Positions 26,597-35,702 of a stretch of 64,000 nt of DNA are shown here, one piece after another. The position numbers were made by a program, and so were the translations under genes. This DNA is from Corynebacterium falsenii. GTDB lineage: Bacteria > Actinomycetota > Actinomycetes > Mycobacteriales > Mycobacteriaceae. The number at the start of each line of letters is the position of its first letter. Position 1 is the stretch's first letter. Under the pieces are notes generated by a model that saw only the letters and a program-made list of their open reading frames with translations, ran no database searches and was not told where the DNA came from. The stretch is from the NCBI RefSeq assembly GCF_020099275.1, contig NZ_CP083646.1, positions 2,356,001-2,420,000 of the forward strand. The letters run 5' to 3'.

Positions 26597-26655
26597 AGCG
26601 GCGGGATCGTCCGCTCAGTGATAACAAGCAGCACTGAGCGGAAGATCCCGCCGCT
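26597..26655 (+). terminator. rplY terminator
   Basis: Long hairpin: AGCGGCGGGATC (26597-26608) and CCGCTCAGTG (26611-26620) pair with CACTGAGCGG (26632-26641) and GATCCCGCCGCT (26644-26655), 2-nt internal loop, T-rich tail. Confidence 0.9.
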
Positions 26656-26773
26656 CTTGTCATTTCTGCAATGACTTTTTTGCCATGACTACTGCGCAGG
26701 CAACTCGGTAAAGAGAACGTACGGGAGCCATGGCCGTGCTGCCGGATGACCCCGATGTGAGACAATGCCCAGT

Positions 26774-27421
26774 GTGATGGCGTCGAAACAAAGACCAACA
26801 AAGACACCCCGCGCAGGACGGACACAGAAGGGGGCAACCGGCTCACCCATCCCTGAGGGCACCCCCTGGCTCATCATCGGTCTCGGCAACCCCGGGCCGA
26901 AATACGCCAACACGCGCCACAACGTAGGGCGGATGGTGCTCGGAGAACTGGCCGGCAGGCAGGTGCCGCAGGCGAGTTTCGCCACCCACAAGCGCACCAA
27001 TACAGAGGTCGCTGACGTCACCATCGGGCCGGTGGGGGCGGGTCACAAAGCAATCCTGGCGTACCCGCGGACGTATATGAACGTCTCCGGAGGACCGGTG
27101 AAAGCGCTCGCCGAATTCTACAAGATCCCCGCAGAGCACCTCATCGTTATCTACGACGACCTCGAACGCGACCCAGGCGATACACAACTGCGACGCGGCG
27201 GTGGCGACAAGGGGCACAACGGCCTGAGATCCATCAGCTCCTCCTTAGGCACGAAGGATTACTGGCGCTTATCGTGCGGCATCGGCCGGCCCCCGGGCAG
27301 GATGGATCCGGCGGCTTACGTCCTCAAGCCGTTCCCTAAAAGCGAGGACGCGGACGTGGCGATCATGTGCGCCGATGCGGCCGACGCGGTCGAACGGGTG
27401 ATCATCACCGGTCAGGCATGA
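26774..27421 (+). CDS. pth: Peptidyl-tRNA hydrolase, first tandem copy
   Basis: 215 residues from GTG 26774 (ATG 26777 is adjacent; ATG 26765 less likely). Start picked because the motif TGTGAGACAATG (26756-26767) ends 6 nt before, the same offset as in the second copy. Catalytic set: IIGLGNPGPKYANTRHNVG (Asn and His), MNVSGGPV, YDDLERDPG (Asp) and GGGDKGHNGLRS. Pth recycles peptidyl-tRNA dropped from ribosomes. Both copies keep all residues, so both should be active. Confidence 0.92.
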   Translation: MMASKQRPTKTPRAGRTQKGATGSPIPEGTPWLIIGLGNPGPKYANTRHNVGRMVLGELAGRQVPQASFATHKRTNTEVADVTIGPVGAGHKAILAYPRTYMNVSGGPVKALAEFYKIPAEHLIVIYDDLERDPGDTQLRRGGGDKGHNGLRSISSSLGTKDYWRLSCGIGRPPGRMDPAAYVLKPFPKSEDADVAIMCADAADAVERVIITGQA

Positions 27422-27473
27422 TCACTGCTGGGCAAGGCGTGGCTTCGCAGCACAGTGTGAGACACTGACTGTC

Positions 27474-28193
27474 GTGTCTCGAATCTCCCACTTCTTCAAC
27501 CGGCTATTCTCCCGCTCTTCTCACCACGCGACCGCTGCTGAGGCTGGTGGCGAGGGCGCTGGCTCGCCCGGGGGCTCGCGCACCGGCTCGCGTCGCAGCA
27601 TCGATGCACCGCAGGGAACCTGGTTGGTCATCGGACTCGGCAACCCCGGGCCGGAGTACGCGGCCACGCGGCACAACATTGGCTACATGGCCATCGATGA
27701 GCTGCTCGAGCGCCACGGCGCCACGCTACAGCCTGTGCGCAACCATCCGGCGTCCGCCGCCACGATCACCCTGGGCGAGGCGCAGGTTATTGTCGCGAGA
27801 TCTACGACGTACATGAATGACTCCGGCGACGCCGTGCGCGCCCTGGCCGACAGCGCCGGTATTACCCCCGAACACATCGACCACATCATCGTCATCCACG
27901 ACGAGCTCGATCTCTCCGCCGGAACAGTCCGAGTCAAAAAGGGTGGCGGGGAAAACGGCCACAATGGCCTCAAGTCCACCACCGAGCGCCTCGGGACCCG
28001 CGATTACCTGCGCATTCGCATGGGCATCGGCCGCCCGCCGCAGGGCACCGGCGTGGTCGACTACGTCCTCGCCCCCTTCGACGAGGACGACTCCGCGTGG
28101 ATCACCTCCTGCATTGCGACCGCCGCCGACGCGGTCGGTATCCTCGTGGAGCAAGGACTCGGTGCAGCACAGAATCAGATTCACAGTCGCTAA
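27474..28193 (+). CDS. pth: Peptidyl-tRNA hydrolase, second tandem copy
   Basis: 239 residues from GTG 27474; TGTGAGACACTG (27456-27467) ends 6 nt upstream, implying a leaderless mRNA. Catalytic set: VIGLGNPGPEYAATRHNIGY, MNDSGDAV, HDELDLSAG and GGGENGHNGLKS. A ~40-residue Ser/Gly/Arg-rich N-terminal extension (SRISHFFNRLFSRSSHHATA and following) differs from copy 1. Two pth genes in tandem also occur in other corynebacteria. Confidence 0.93.
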   Translation: MSRISHFFNRLFSRSSHHATAAEAGGEGAGSPGGSRTGSRRSIDAPQGTWLVIGLGNPGPEYAATRHNIGYMAIDELLERHGATLQPVRNHPASAATITLGEAQVIVARSTTYMNDSGDAVRALADSAGITPEHIDHIIVIHDELDLSAGTVRVKKGGGENGHNGLKSTTERLGTRDYLRIRMGIGRPPQGTGVVDYVLAPFDEDDSAWITSCIATAADAVGILVEQGLGAAQNQIHSR

Positions 28194-28282
28194 GAGCGGC
28201 CACAAGCTGCCCCCACCGCTGCATAGCCCCCCACACACGGCCACACATCTACACACCCTGAGGAAAGCGAGCCCCCTCCCCC

Positions 28283-29236
28283 ATGTCACTGATCGAGATG
28301 CGCGACGTGCGCAAAACCTACCCCGTCAAGGGAGGCGACGTACACGCCCTCGCCGGGCTCAACCTTTCCGTCGAAGAAGGCACCGTCCGCGGCCTCCTCG
28401 GCCCCAACGGTGCCGGAAAGACCACCACCGTCAAGGTCCTCACCACCCTCATCAAACCCACGAGTGGCCGGGCCACCGTCGACGGACTCGACGTCACCAC
28501 ACAAGGCAAGCAAGTGCGCGACATCATCGGCGCCTCAGGGCAATACGCCACCATCGACGAGCAGCTCTCCGCTCGCCAGAACCTCGTGATGATCGGACGG
28601 CTGTTTCATATGGGCGACGCCACCGCGAAGGCCCGGGCCGACGAACTCCTCGAGATCTTCGCGCTGGAGAAGGCTGCCAACCGCCCCATTAAAGGTTTCT
28701 CGGGCGGCATGCGGCGCAGGGCGGACCTGGCGGCGTCGCTAGTCAACGACCCGAAGATTCTCTTCCTCGACGAACCTACGACCGGCCTGGATCCGGCTGC
28801 TCGACTGGCGCTGTGGGACGTGATCCGCGACCGTGTGCGCCAGGGCACCACCTTGCTGCTGACCACGCAATACCTCGAAGAGGCGGACGCACTGGCCGAC
28901 GAGATTTCCGTTATCGACCACGGCATCGTCATCGCCGAGGGCACCGCGGACGAGCTCAAGAGCCAGGTGGGCGGTCAACGCGTATCCATCACGGTGGTCG
29001 ACGAGGGCGACGTGGACTCCGCAACGCGGATTCTCGAGACACTGGCGCATGGCGACGTGCACCGAGAAGGCAACACCATGAGCTGCCAGGTGGACTCTGG
29101 ACCGGACGCTCTACAAAAGGCTCTGGAGGAGCTGCGGGCAGCATCCATCGAGCTGCACGACGCCGGAATGGCGCGGCCCTCCCTCGACGACGTTTTCCTC
29201 TCCCTGACCGGTGGAAAGGCTGGTGACGGACAGTGA
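28283..29236 (+). CDS. Drug-exporter-type ABC ATPase (DrrA-like)
   Basis: 317 residues. Walker A GPNGAGKTTT, signature FSGGMRRRADLAASL, Walker B ILFLDEPTTGLDP, plus the C-terminal ~100-residue DrrA domain (GGQRVSITVVDEGDV). The IIGASGQYATIDEQLSARQN Q-loop is typical of daunorubicin-resistance exporters. Coupled to the permease by GTGA overlap. Substrate unknown; lipid or drug export is likely. Confidence 0.9.
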   Translation: MSLIEMRDVRKTYPVKGGDVHALAGLNLSVEEGTVRGLLGPNGAGKTTTVKVLTTLIKPTSGRATVDGLDVTTQGKQVRDIIGASGQYATIDEQLSARQNLVMIGRLFHMGDATAKARADELLEIFALEKAANRPIKGFSGGMRRRADLAASLVNDPKILFLDEPTTGLDPAARLALWDVIRDRVRQGTTLLLTTQYLEEADALADEISVIDHGIVIAEGTADELKSQVGGQRVSITVVDEGDVDSATRILETLAHGDVHREGNTMSCQVDSGPDALQKALEELRAASIELHDAGMARPSLDDVFLSLTGGKAGDGQ

Positions 29237-30015
29237 GCAACTGGCTGACAGACATTCGAGCGGTCACGATCCGCAACCTCATCCGCTTCCGCTCCACCGC
29301 AGACGTCTTCGTATGGGCAGTGCTGCAGCCGATCATGTTCGTGCTGCTGTTCTCGCAAGTCTTCGGCGGTGCTATCAAGGTGCCCGGCGTGGACTACACA
29401 AACTTCCTTATGGCCGGCATCTTCGCGCAGACCGCAGTGTTCGGCGCCACGTTCTCCGGCATGTTTATGATCCAGGACCGCAAGGACGGACTGCTCGACC
29501 GCTTCAAGACCCTGCCCATGTCCAACTCCGCGGTGCTCATCGCTCGGACGATTGCCGACCTGACCATCAACACGGTATCGCTCTCCGCGATGGTCATAAC
29601 CGGGCTCATCGTGGGCTGGCGCCCGGAAGCGGGCATTGGTGGTTTCATCGGCGGCATGGCACTGCTGCTGGCCTTCAGCTGGGCATTCTCGTGGGTGCTG
29701 ATCTGGGTCGGCATGAAAATCAAGTCCGTGGAAGCCTTCAACTCCGCGACGTTCATGGTGATGTTCCCGCTGACCTTCCTCTCCAACGCCTTCGTGCCCT
29801 CGGACAGCATGCCTACCGTGCTGCGCGTCTTCGCGGAATGGAACCCCGTATCCGCGCTGGTGCACGCCACGCGAACCCTGTTCGGCAACAACGGCGCCAT
29901 GCCGGAGCCCACGGTGTGGCCGATGCAGCACTCTTTGGTGATGTCGCTCGTCGGCATTGTGATGTTCGTGGTGATCTTCGCACCGCTGGCTGCCAGGAGC
30001 TTCCGGCGGGGATAG
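29233..30015 (+). CDS. ABC-2 type permease (DrrB-like)
   Basis: 260 residues, six hydrophobic segments, ABC-2 family: FMLLFSQVFGG-type first loop, DRKDGLLDRFKTLPMSNSAV between helices 2 and 3, and the conserved PLTFLSNAFVPSDSMPTVLR before the last helices. Starts at GTG overlapping the ATPase stop. Forms the membrane half of the exporter. Confidence 0.9.
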   Translation: MSNWLTDIRAVTIRNLIRFRSTADVFVWAVLQPIMFVLLFSQVFGGAIKVPGVDYTNFLMAGIFAQTAVFGATFSGMFMIQDRKDGLLDRFKTLPMSNSAVLIARTIADLTINTVSLSAMVITGLIVGWRPEAGIGGFIGGMALLLAFSWAFSWVLIWVGMKIKSVEAFNSATFMVMFPLTFLSNAFVPSDSMPTVLRVFAEWNPVSALVHATRTLFGNNGAMPEPTVWPMQHSLVMSLVGIVMFVVIFAPLAARSFRRG

Positions 30016-30068
30016 CGGTTGGGTGCGGTTGGGTGGTGGCGACGAGAGCCGACTAGGCTTAGGACACT

Positions 30069-31715
30069 ATGAGTACAACCGCATCCGAGGCAGCACGCCG
30101 CCGCACCTTCGCCGTCATCGCACACCCGGATGCCGGTAAATCCACCCTCACCGAGGCCTTGGCGCTCCACGCGCACATGATCAAAGAAGCCGGTGCCGTC
30201 CACGGGAAGGCGGGCCGCAAATCAACCGTCTCCGACTGGATGGAGATGGAAAAAGATCGCGGTATCTCCATCGCGTCATCGGCCCTACAGTTCGAGTACG
30301 CCCCTGAAGGCCACGAGGGCGAGCCCTACATGATCAACCTGGTGGACACCCCTGGCCACGCCGACTTCTCTGAGGACACCTACCGCGTGCTCTCGGCCGT
30401 CGACGCCGCCGTGATGCTCATCGACGGTGCCAAGGGCCTCGAGCCGCAGACGCTGAAGCTCTTCCGCGTGTGCAAGGCCCGCGGCCTGCCCATCATCACG
30501 GTGGTGAACAAGTGGGACCGCCCGGGACGCACACCCCTGGAGCTCGTCGACGAAATCGTCACCGAGATCCAACTCCAGCCCACTCCCCTGTTCTGGCCGG
30601 TAGGCGAAGCAGGAGACTTCCGCGGCCTCGCGCGAATCAACGATGACGGTGAAGCTGAGGAATACATTCACTTCCTGCGCACTGCTGGTGGCTCCACGAT
30701 CGCCCCCGAGGAGCACTACAACCCGGAGGAAGCGGCAGCTCAGGAAGGCGACGTGTGGGACACCGCCGCCGAGGAAGTCGAGCTGCTCGCCGCAGACGGC
30801 GCGCTCCACGACGAGGAGCTGTTCCTGGAGTGCACCACTTCTCCGCTCATCTTCGCCTCCGCGATGCTGAACTTTGGCGTGCACCAGATCCTCGACACGC
30901 TGTGCGCCCTCGCACCAGCGCCGGCGGGACGAGACAGCGACCCGAAAGTGCTCGAGGCAGCAGCAGGCGGCAACAGCGGCGCCATCGATGCCCGGCGCGA
31001 GCCGGAAGATGACTTCTCCGGAGTCATCTTCAAAGTCCAGGCCGGCATGGACCGCAACCACCGCGATTCGCTGGCCTTCATGCGCGTCGTCTCGGGAGTC
31101 TTCGAACGCGGCATGCAGGCCACCCACGCGCAGTCTGGGCGAACCTTCTCCACGAAATACGCCCTCACCGTGTTCGGACGCACCCGCTCGACTGTGGAGG
31201 CCGCCTACCCAGGCGACATCGTGGGCCTCGTCAACGCCGGCTCTCTAGCCCCCGGCGACACCATCTACGCGGGCAAGAAAGTACAGTTCCCGCCGATGCC
31301 GCAATTCGCTCCCGAGCACTTCCGCACCCTGCGGGCCAAGTCCCTGGGCAAGTACAAGCAGTTCCGCAAGGCCCTGGAACAGCTGGACTCCGAGGGTGTT
31401 GTCCAGATTCTGCGCAACGATGCCCGCGGCGACGCCAACCCCGTCATGGCCGCCGTCGGCCCCATGCAGTTCGAAGTGATGCAGGCCCGCATGGACGTGG
31501 AATACAACGTGGAAACCGTCGCCGACCCTGTGCCCTACTCGGTGGCACGCCGCACGGATGCCGAGTCCGCCCCAGTGCTGGCCAAGCAGCGTGGCGTCGA
31601 AATATTTACCCGAACCGACGGCGAACTGATCGCCTTGTTTGGCGACAAGTGGAAACTGGCGTTCGTGGAGAAGGAGCACCCAGAGCTGACGATGGAACCG
31701 CTCGTGGCTGACTAG
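30069..31715 (+). CDS. prfC: Peptide chain release factor 3
   Basis: 548 residues. G1 AHPDAGKST, G2 RGISIASSALQF, G3 DTPGHADFSEDTYR, G4 NKWDRPGR. C-terminal RF3 domains II/III (QFEVMQARMDVEYNVE, KWKLAFVEKEHPEL) separate it from EF-G and TypA. RF3-GTP removes RF1/RF2 after termination. A DE-rich insertion of ~50 residues (EEHYNPEEAAAQEGDVWDTA) and an Ala/Gly linker near 290 enlarge the GTPase region slightly. TAGGCT ends 9 nt before the ATG, so translation is probably leaderless. Confidence 0.95.
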   Translation: MSTTASEAARRRTFAVIAHPDAGKSTLTEALALHAHMIKEAGAVHGKAGRKSTVSDWMEMEKDRGISIASSALQFEYAPEGHEGEPYMINLVDTPGHADFSEDTYRVLSAVDAAVMLIDGAKGLEPQTLKLFRVCKARGLPIITVVNKWDRPGRTPLELVDEIVTEIQLQPTPLFWPVGEAGDFRGLARINDDGEAEEYIHFLRTAGGSTIAPEEHYNPEEAAAQEGDVWDTAAEEVELLAADGALHDEELFLECTTSPLIFASAMLNFGVHQILDTLCALAPAPAGRDSDPKVLEAAAGGNSGAIDARREPEDDFSGVIFKVQAGMDRNHRDSLAFMRVVSGVFERGMQATHAQSGRTFSTKYALTVFGRTRSTVEAAYPGDIVGLVNAGSLAPGDTIYAGKKVQFPPMPQFAPEHFRTLRAKSLGKYKQFRKALEQLDSEGVVQILRNDARGDANPVMAAVGPMQFEVMQARMDVEYNVETVADPVPYSVARRTDAESAPVLAKQRGVEIFTRTDGELIALFGDKWKLAFVEKEHPELTMEPLVAD

Positions 31716-31749
31716 TCCTCTGGGGCTCCTCTGTGGCGCTGACGAGGTC

Positions 31750-31783
31750 ATTGCGCGGACATCGCAATATTTCCATAGCTATG
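31750..31783. promoter_or_regulatory. Operator candidates for the MMPL-TetR-PnuC operon
   Basis: ATTGCG-N7-CGCAAT (31750-31768) and CATAGCTATG (31774-31783) lie 15-48 nt before the MMPL start. Inverted repeats in this spot suit the TetR-family regulator encoded third-from-last in the same operon. Confidence 0.5.
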
Positions 31784-31797
31784 CAATAATTCTGCGC

Positions 31798-34188
31798 ATG
31801 GCACAATTCCTGTATCGCGTAGGCCACGCCGCGTACCTCCACAAATGGCGCTTCCTCGCCGTCTGGCTCCTCATCATCGCCGGAGTCGGCACCGCCGCCG
31901 CAACACTGTCCCAACCCACCACCACCTCCTTCAGCATCCCCGGCCTGGAATCCATCCAGACCCAGGAGAAAATTCAGGAGGAATTCCCCAACTCCGATAA
32001 CGGCAACCCGCTCGAGGCCCCCACGGGCAAGCTCGTCATCCAAGCACCCGAAGGACAAACCCTCGCCTCCGGGCCAGCCGCTGCCAGCACTGAAGAACTA
32101 CTGAAGTCGCTGCAGGGCCTCGACTTCCTCACCAAGAAGGACACGCTGGTCTCCCCTGTGATCGCAGCTCAGGGGCTAGAGCAACAACTGACCAAGGCCA
32201 AGGCCGCGCAAGGCGTGCCCGAGCCACAAATTAAGCAGGATATCGCCGCGCTCAGCCCGCTGAGCAAGGACGGCCGCACCGGCATCGTCGACATCACCTT
32301 CAATGCCGACAGCCCCATGGACATCACCTCAGACCAAGTCTCCACGTTCGAAAACACTGTGCGTGAACACTCCGGAGACCTCAAGGTCGGCTGGTCCGGC
32401 AATGCCTTCCAAACGAAGTCCATTGGCGGCATCTCTGAGATCGTGGGCCTTGCCGTGGCCGCGCTCGTGCTCATTGTCACCTTCGGCAGCTTCGTGGCCG
32501 CCGGCCTTCCGCTACTCACCGCGGTGTGTGGTGTGGGCACCGGCATCGGGCTGGTCTACGCGGCCACCGCGCTGACCGACAACATCAACGACCTCACCCC
32601 CACCCTGGCCTCCATGATCGGCCTAGCCGTGGGCATCGACTACGCCCTGTTCATCCTCTCCCGCTTCCGCTCGGAGCTCATCGCCCACGTTGGCGGCGAA
32701 GACCTGCCTCCGAAGGAACTCGCGGAAAAGATCAAGAAAATCTCCGTCACCGACCGAGCCCACCTTGCCGGGCTCGCCGTGGGCAAGGCAGGCTCCGCCG
32801 TGGTATTCGCCGGCCTGACCGTGCTCATTGCCCTGGCTGCTCTGTCGATCATCAACATTCCGTTCCTCACCGCCATGGCATTGGCCGCTGCAGGCACCGT
32901 GGCCATTGCAGTCATCGTGGCCCTGACCCTGCTGCCCGCCATCGTGGGCCTCTTCGGCACCAAGGTCTTCTCCGGCCGCGCACCCATTGTGAAGGCACCG
33001 GATCCGGAAAATTCCACCCCCACCATAGGCCTGAAGTGGGTGCGCATCATCCGCAAGCACCCCGCCCTGTGGCTCGGTGCTACTGTCATCGTGCTCGCGC
33101 TGCTGGCCATCCCCGCTTCCAACCTGCGCCTCGCCATGCCGAACGACGGCACGATGGCCAAGGGCACGCCCAACCGCACAGCCTACGAAATGATCGACGA
33201 AGGCTTCGGCCCCGGCCGTAACGCGCCGATGGTGGCACTCCTCGACTACGGCAACCTGCAGGCTCAACAGAAGGCTGAAGCCACCGCTGCGACCCTCAAG
33301 ACCATCAGCACCACCCCAGGGGTCACCAACGCTCAGGTCATCGCAACCAACAGCACCGACCCAGCAAACCCCGCAGACCTCGGAACCGCCGCCCAAATCC
33401 TCATCACCCCGGAGTACGGTGCCACCGACCCGCACGCCTCTGAGGTGCTCAGCGACCTCCGCGACCGCAAGGCAGAATTCACCGACACCACCGGTGCGGA
33501 TTACGCCATCACAGGCACCACGCCCGTTTACGAGGACATTTCTCAGCGCCTGTCCGACGCCCTGATCCCGTACATCGCGATCGTGCTTGGACTCGCATTC
33601 ATCCTCCTGATGATCGTGTTCCGCTCACTATGGGTACCGCTCGTTGCCGCCCTGGGATTCGCCCTCTCGGTGGCTGCAACATTCGGTGTCACCGTGGCAC
33701 TGTGGCAAGAAGGATTCGCCGGCATCGTCAACGACCCGCAACCAATCATCAGCTTCCTACCCATCATGCTGATCGGCCTCGTCTTCGGCCTGGCCATGGA
33801 CTACCAAGTCTTCCTCGTCACCCGCATGCGAGAAGGCTGGGCCCACGGCAAGACCGCAGGCAACGCCACGGCGAACGGATTCAAGCACGGCGCTCGCGTG
33901 GTGACCGCAGCAGCGCTCATCATGATCTCCGTGTTCTCCGCATTCATGCTCATGGACGAACAGTTCATCAAGGTCATGGGCTTCGCGCTGGCAATCGCCG
34001 TGTTCTTCGACGCCTTCGTTGTCCGCATGACCTTCATCCCGGCAGCCATGTTCCTGCTCGGTGAGCACGCCTGGAAGATCCCCTCCTGGCTCAACAAGAT
34101 CCTGCCCAAGGTCGATGTGGAGGGTGAGCAACTCAACCATCTGGACGGCAAGGATGCCGAAGCTGAGAAGGCAGACAGCACGCACTAG
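31798..34188 (+). CDS. MMPL-family (RND) transporter
   Basis: 796 residues, two similar halves with ~12 helices and a large periplasmic loop after helix 1 in each. Proton-relay Asp-Tyr pairs appear in GLAVGIDYALFILSRFRSEL (first half) and GLAMDYQVFLVTRMREGW (second half), the RND/MMPL hallmark. Family members in mycolata flip trehalose monomycolate or other lipids. The following TetR regulator resembles the common arrangement in which lipid or drug exporters are repressed by a ligand-sensing neighbour. The C-terminus is short and acidic; no long cytoplasmic tail like MmpL3. Confidence 0.9.
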   Translation: MAQFLYRVGHAAYLHKWRFLAVWLLIIAGVGTAAATLSQPTTTSFSIPGLESIQTQEKIQEEFPNSDNGNPLEAPTGKLVIQAPEGQTLASGPAAASTEELLKSLQGLDFLTKKDTLVSPVIAAQGLEQQLTKAKAAQGVPEPQIKQDIAALSPLSKDGRTGIVDITFNADSPMDITSDQVSTFENTVREHSGDLKVGWSGNAFQTKSIGGISEIVGLAVAALVLIVTFGSFVAAGLPLLTAVCGVGTGIGLVYAATALTDNINDLTPTLASMIGLAVGIDYALFILSRFRSELIAHVGGEDLPPKELAEKIKKISVTDRAHLAGLAVGKAGSAVVFAGLTVLIALAALSIINIPFLTAMALAAAGTVAIAVIVALTLLPAIVGLFGTKVFSGRAPIVKAPDPENSTPTIGLKWVRIIRKHPALWLGATVIVLALLAIPASNLRLAMPNDGTMAKGTPNRTAYEMIDEGFGPGRNAPMVALLDYGNLQAQQKAEATAATLKTISTTPGVTNAQVIATNSTDPANPADLGTAAQILITPEYGATDPHASEVLSDLRDRKAEFTDTTGADYAITGTTPVYEDISQRLSDALIPYIAIVLGLAFILLMIVFRSLWVPLVAALGFALSVAATFGVTVALWQEGFAGIVNDPQPIISFLPIMLIGLVFGLAMDYQVFLVTRMREGWAHGKTAGNATANGFKHGARVVTAAALIMISVFSAFMLMDEQFIKVMGFALAIAVFFDAFVVRMTFIPAAMFLLGEHAWKIPSWLNKILPKVDVEGEQLNHLDGKDAEAEKADSTH

Positions 34189-34265
34189 CTGACCCGTCGG
34201 CGTCGCCGCATGGTGGCGTCGACCGAAAAAACAACAAGCCACAACAACCCAACGAGGCACCAACC

Positions 34266-34931
34266 ATGACAACGAACAGGACCACAGCGGGGCTACGCGA
34301 CCGGAAGAAGGCCGAAACCCGAGCCAACATCGCACGCGCCGCGGTGGAACTGTTCGTCTACCACGGACCCGAACACACCACCATCGCCAACATCGCCGAA
34401 CAAGCGGCAATCAGCACCCGCACCTTCCACAACCTCGAAGCTGCGCTACTACACCACCTCGAAGAAATGGTGGTCAACCTCGCGCGGACGGTGGACAATA
34501 CCCCAGATGGACAGACCGTCATCGACGCAACGAAAAACCTCGCCTACGAGCTGTACTTCCACCCCAACGAACCGCTCAACAGCATCGAGACGCTGCGCCG
34601 CGTGGTTGAACACCTCGCCCACTGCGCTGCAGACACATCCGCGACCGGCTGCACCATCGGCAGCGACAAAGACCCCGTCACATTTATGGCGCCGCTCGTC
34701 GACGCCCTGCGCAATTACGCTGACCGAAACGATCAACAGCTCAGCATGTTCCACGCCAGCTTGCTGCTCAACAACGCAATCTGGATCTGCGCGAATATCA
34801 GCGAAACGGCCTCCCGCTCGGACTACGCCGAAGGGCGCAGCGACCGAGAGATGCTCGACGAAGCGTTTGCACTCACCACGGCGGGATTCGGCGCGGCGGG
34901 ATTCGGCGCGGCGAAAACTGAAGCAGAATAG
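34266..34931 (+). CDS. TetR-family regulator
   Basis: 221 residues. HTH at ~15-60: TRANIARAAVELFVYHGPEH then TTIANIAEQAAISTRTFHNL, with NL in place of the usual YYY/YF. C-terminal ligand domain is variable. The tail has a 15-bp tandem duplication giving GFGAAGFGAA (34883-34912). Placed 77 nt after MMPL and 24 nt before pnuC; likely represses the operon through the palindromes at 31.75 kb. One copy of GTGGCGTCGA (34213-34222) lies in the gap. Confidence 0.88.
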   Translation: MTTNRTTAGLRDRKKAETRANIARAAVELFVYHGPEHTTIANIAEQAAISTRTFHNLEAALLHHLEEMVVNLARTVDNTPDGQTVIDATKNLAYELYFHPNEPLNSIETLRRVVEHLAHCAADTSATGCTIGSDKDPVTFMAPLVDALRNYADRNDQQLSMFHASLLLNNAIWICANISETASRSDYAEGRSDREMLDEAFALTTAGFGAAGFGAAKTEAE

Positions 34932-34955
34932 ACATCCCCCGCTTCGACGGGAACA

Positions 34956-35681
34956 ATGTCACACGTGGATAGCGACAATCTCTTTACAACCCTGCTCAAT
35001 GCGACGCTCTACGTGGGTGGGTACCCGATCCTATGGCGAGAGATTGTCGGCAACCTCTTTGGGCTAGCATCAGCCGTGGGAGGCATGAAACGGGTTGTCT
35101 GGGCGTGGCCCGTGGGCATCATCGGCAATATTTTGCTTTTCACCGTGTTCATGGGCGGGCTATTCCACACACCTCAAGATTTGAACCTCTACGGCCAAGC
35201 AGGCCGACAGGTGATGTTCCTCATTGTGTCCTTGTACGGCTGGTATCAGTGGAGACAGGCGCGCCAGCAAGGCCTTCACGAACCGGAGCATACCGACCCC
35301 GCACGATCGATCGTCAGTGAGCCAGCTGCGGACACAGCTGCGGTGCAACCACGGTGGGCCACGGCCAAGCAGCGCATCGGGATGGTGCTGTTCGCAATTG
35401 CCGGCACCCTGGTGTTCGCGCTGATCTTCGACGCGCTGGGATCCTGGGGCCCGTGGGCCGACGCGTGGATCTTCACCGGCTCCATCCTGGCCACATACGG
35501 AATGGCCCGAGGATGGACGGAATTCTGGCTGATCTGGCTCGGAGTAGACGTGGTGGGCGTTCCGCTGCTGGTCATGGCCGGGTACTACCCCTCAGCAACC
35601 CTTTACGTGGTGTACGGGGCATTCGTGCTGTGGGGGTTTGTGGTGTGGCTGCGCGTGCAACGGAAGGAAGCTGCAGCCTAA
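34956..35681 (+). CDS. pnuC: Nicotinamide mononucleotide / nicotinamide riboside transporter (PnuC)
   Basis: 241 residues, seven or eight helices. PnuC features: REIVGNLFGLASAVGGMKRV, VSLYGWYQWRQA, and the ligand-site WTEFWLIWLGVDVVGVPLLV with the conserved Trp-x3-Asp type pattern. Facilitated uptake of NR/NMN driven by phosphorylation inside the cell. A ~50-residue hydrophilic loop (QQGLHEPEHTDPARSIVSEP) interrupts the middle. Being in one operon with an MMPL exporter is unusual. Confidence 0.85.
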   Translation: MSHVDSDNLFTTLLNATLYVGGYPILWREIVGNLFGLASAVGGMKRVVWAWPVGIIGNILLFTVFMGGLFHTPQDLNLYGQAGRQVMFLIVSLYGWYQWRQARQQGLHEPEHTDPARSIVSEPAADTAAVQPRWATAKQRIGMVLFAIAGTLVFALIFDALGSWGPWADAWIFTGSILATYGMARGWTEFWLIWLGVDVVGVPLLVMAGYYPSATLYVVYGAFVLWGFVVWLRVQRKEAAA

Positions 35682-35702
35682 GAGAGAAGCTAAGAGAGAA
35701 GT
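35679..35702. repeat. 12-bp tandem duplication carrying both stop codons of convergent genes
   Basis: TAAGAGAGAAGC (35679-35690) and TAAGAGAGAAGT (35691-35702). The pnuC stop TAA is in unit 1 and the stop of the convergent hydratase-family gene (TAG on the minus strand, 35690-35692) straddles units 1 and 2. Confidence 0.9.
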
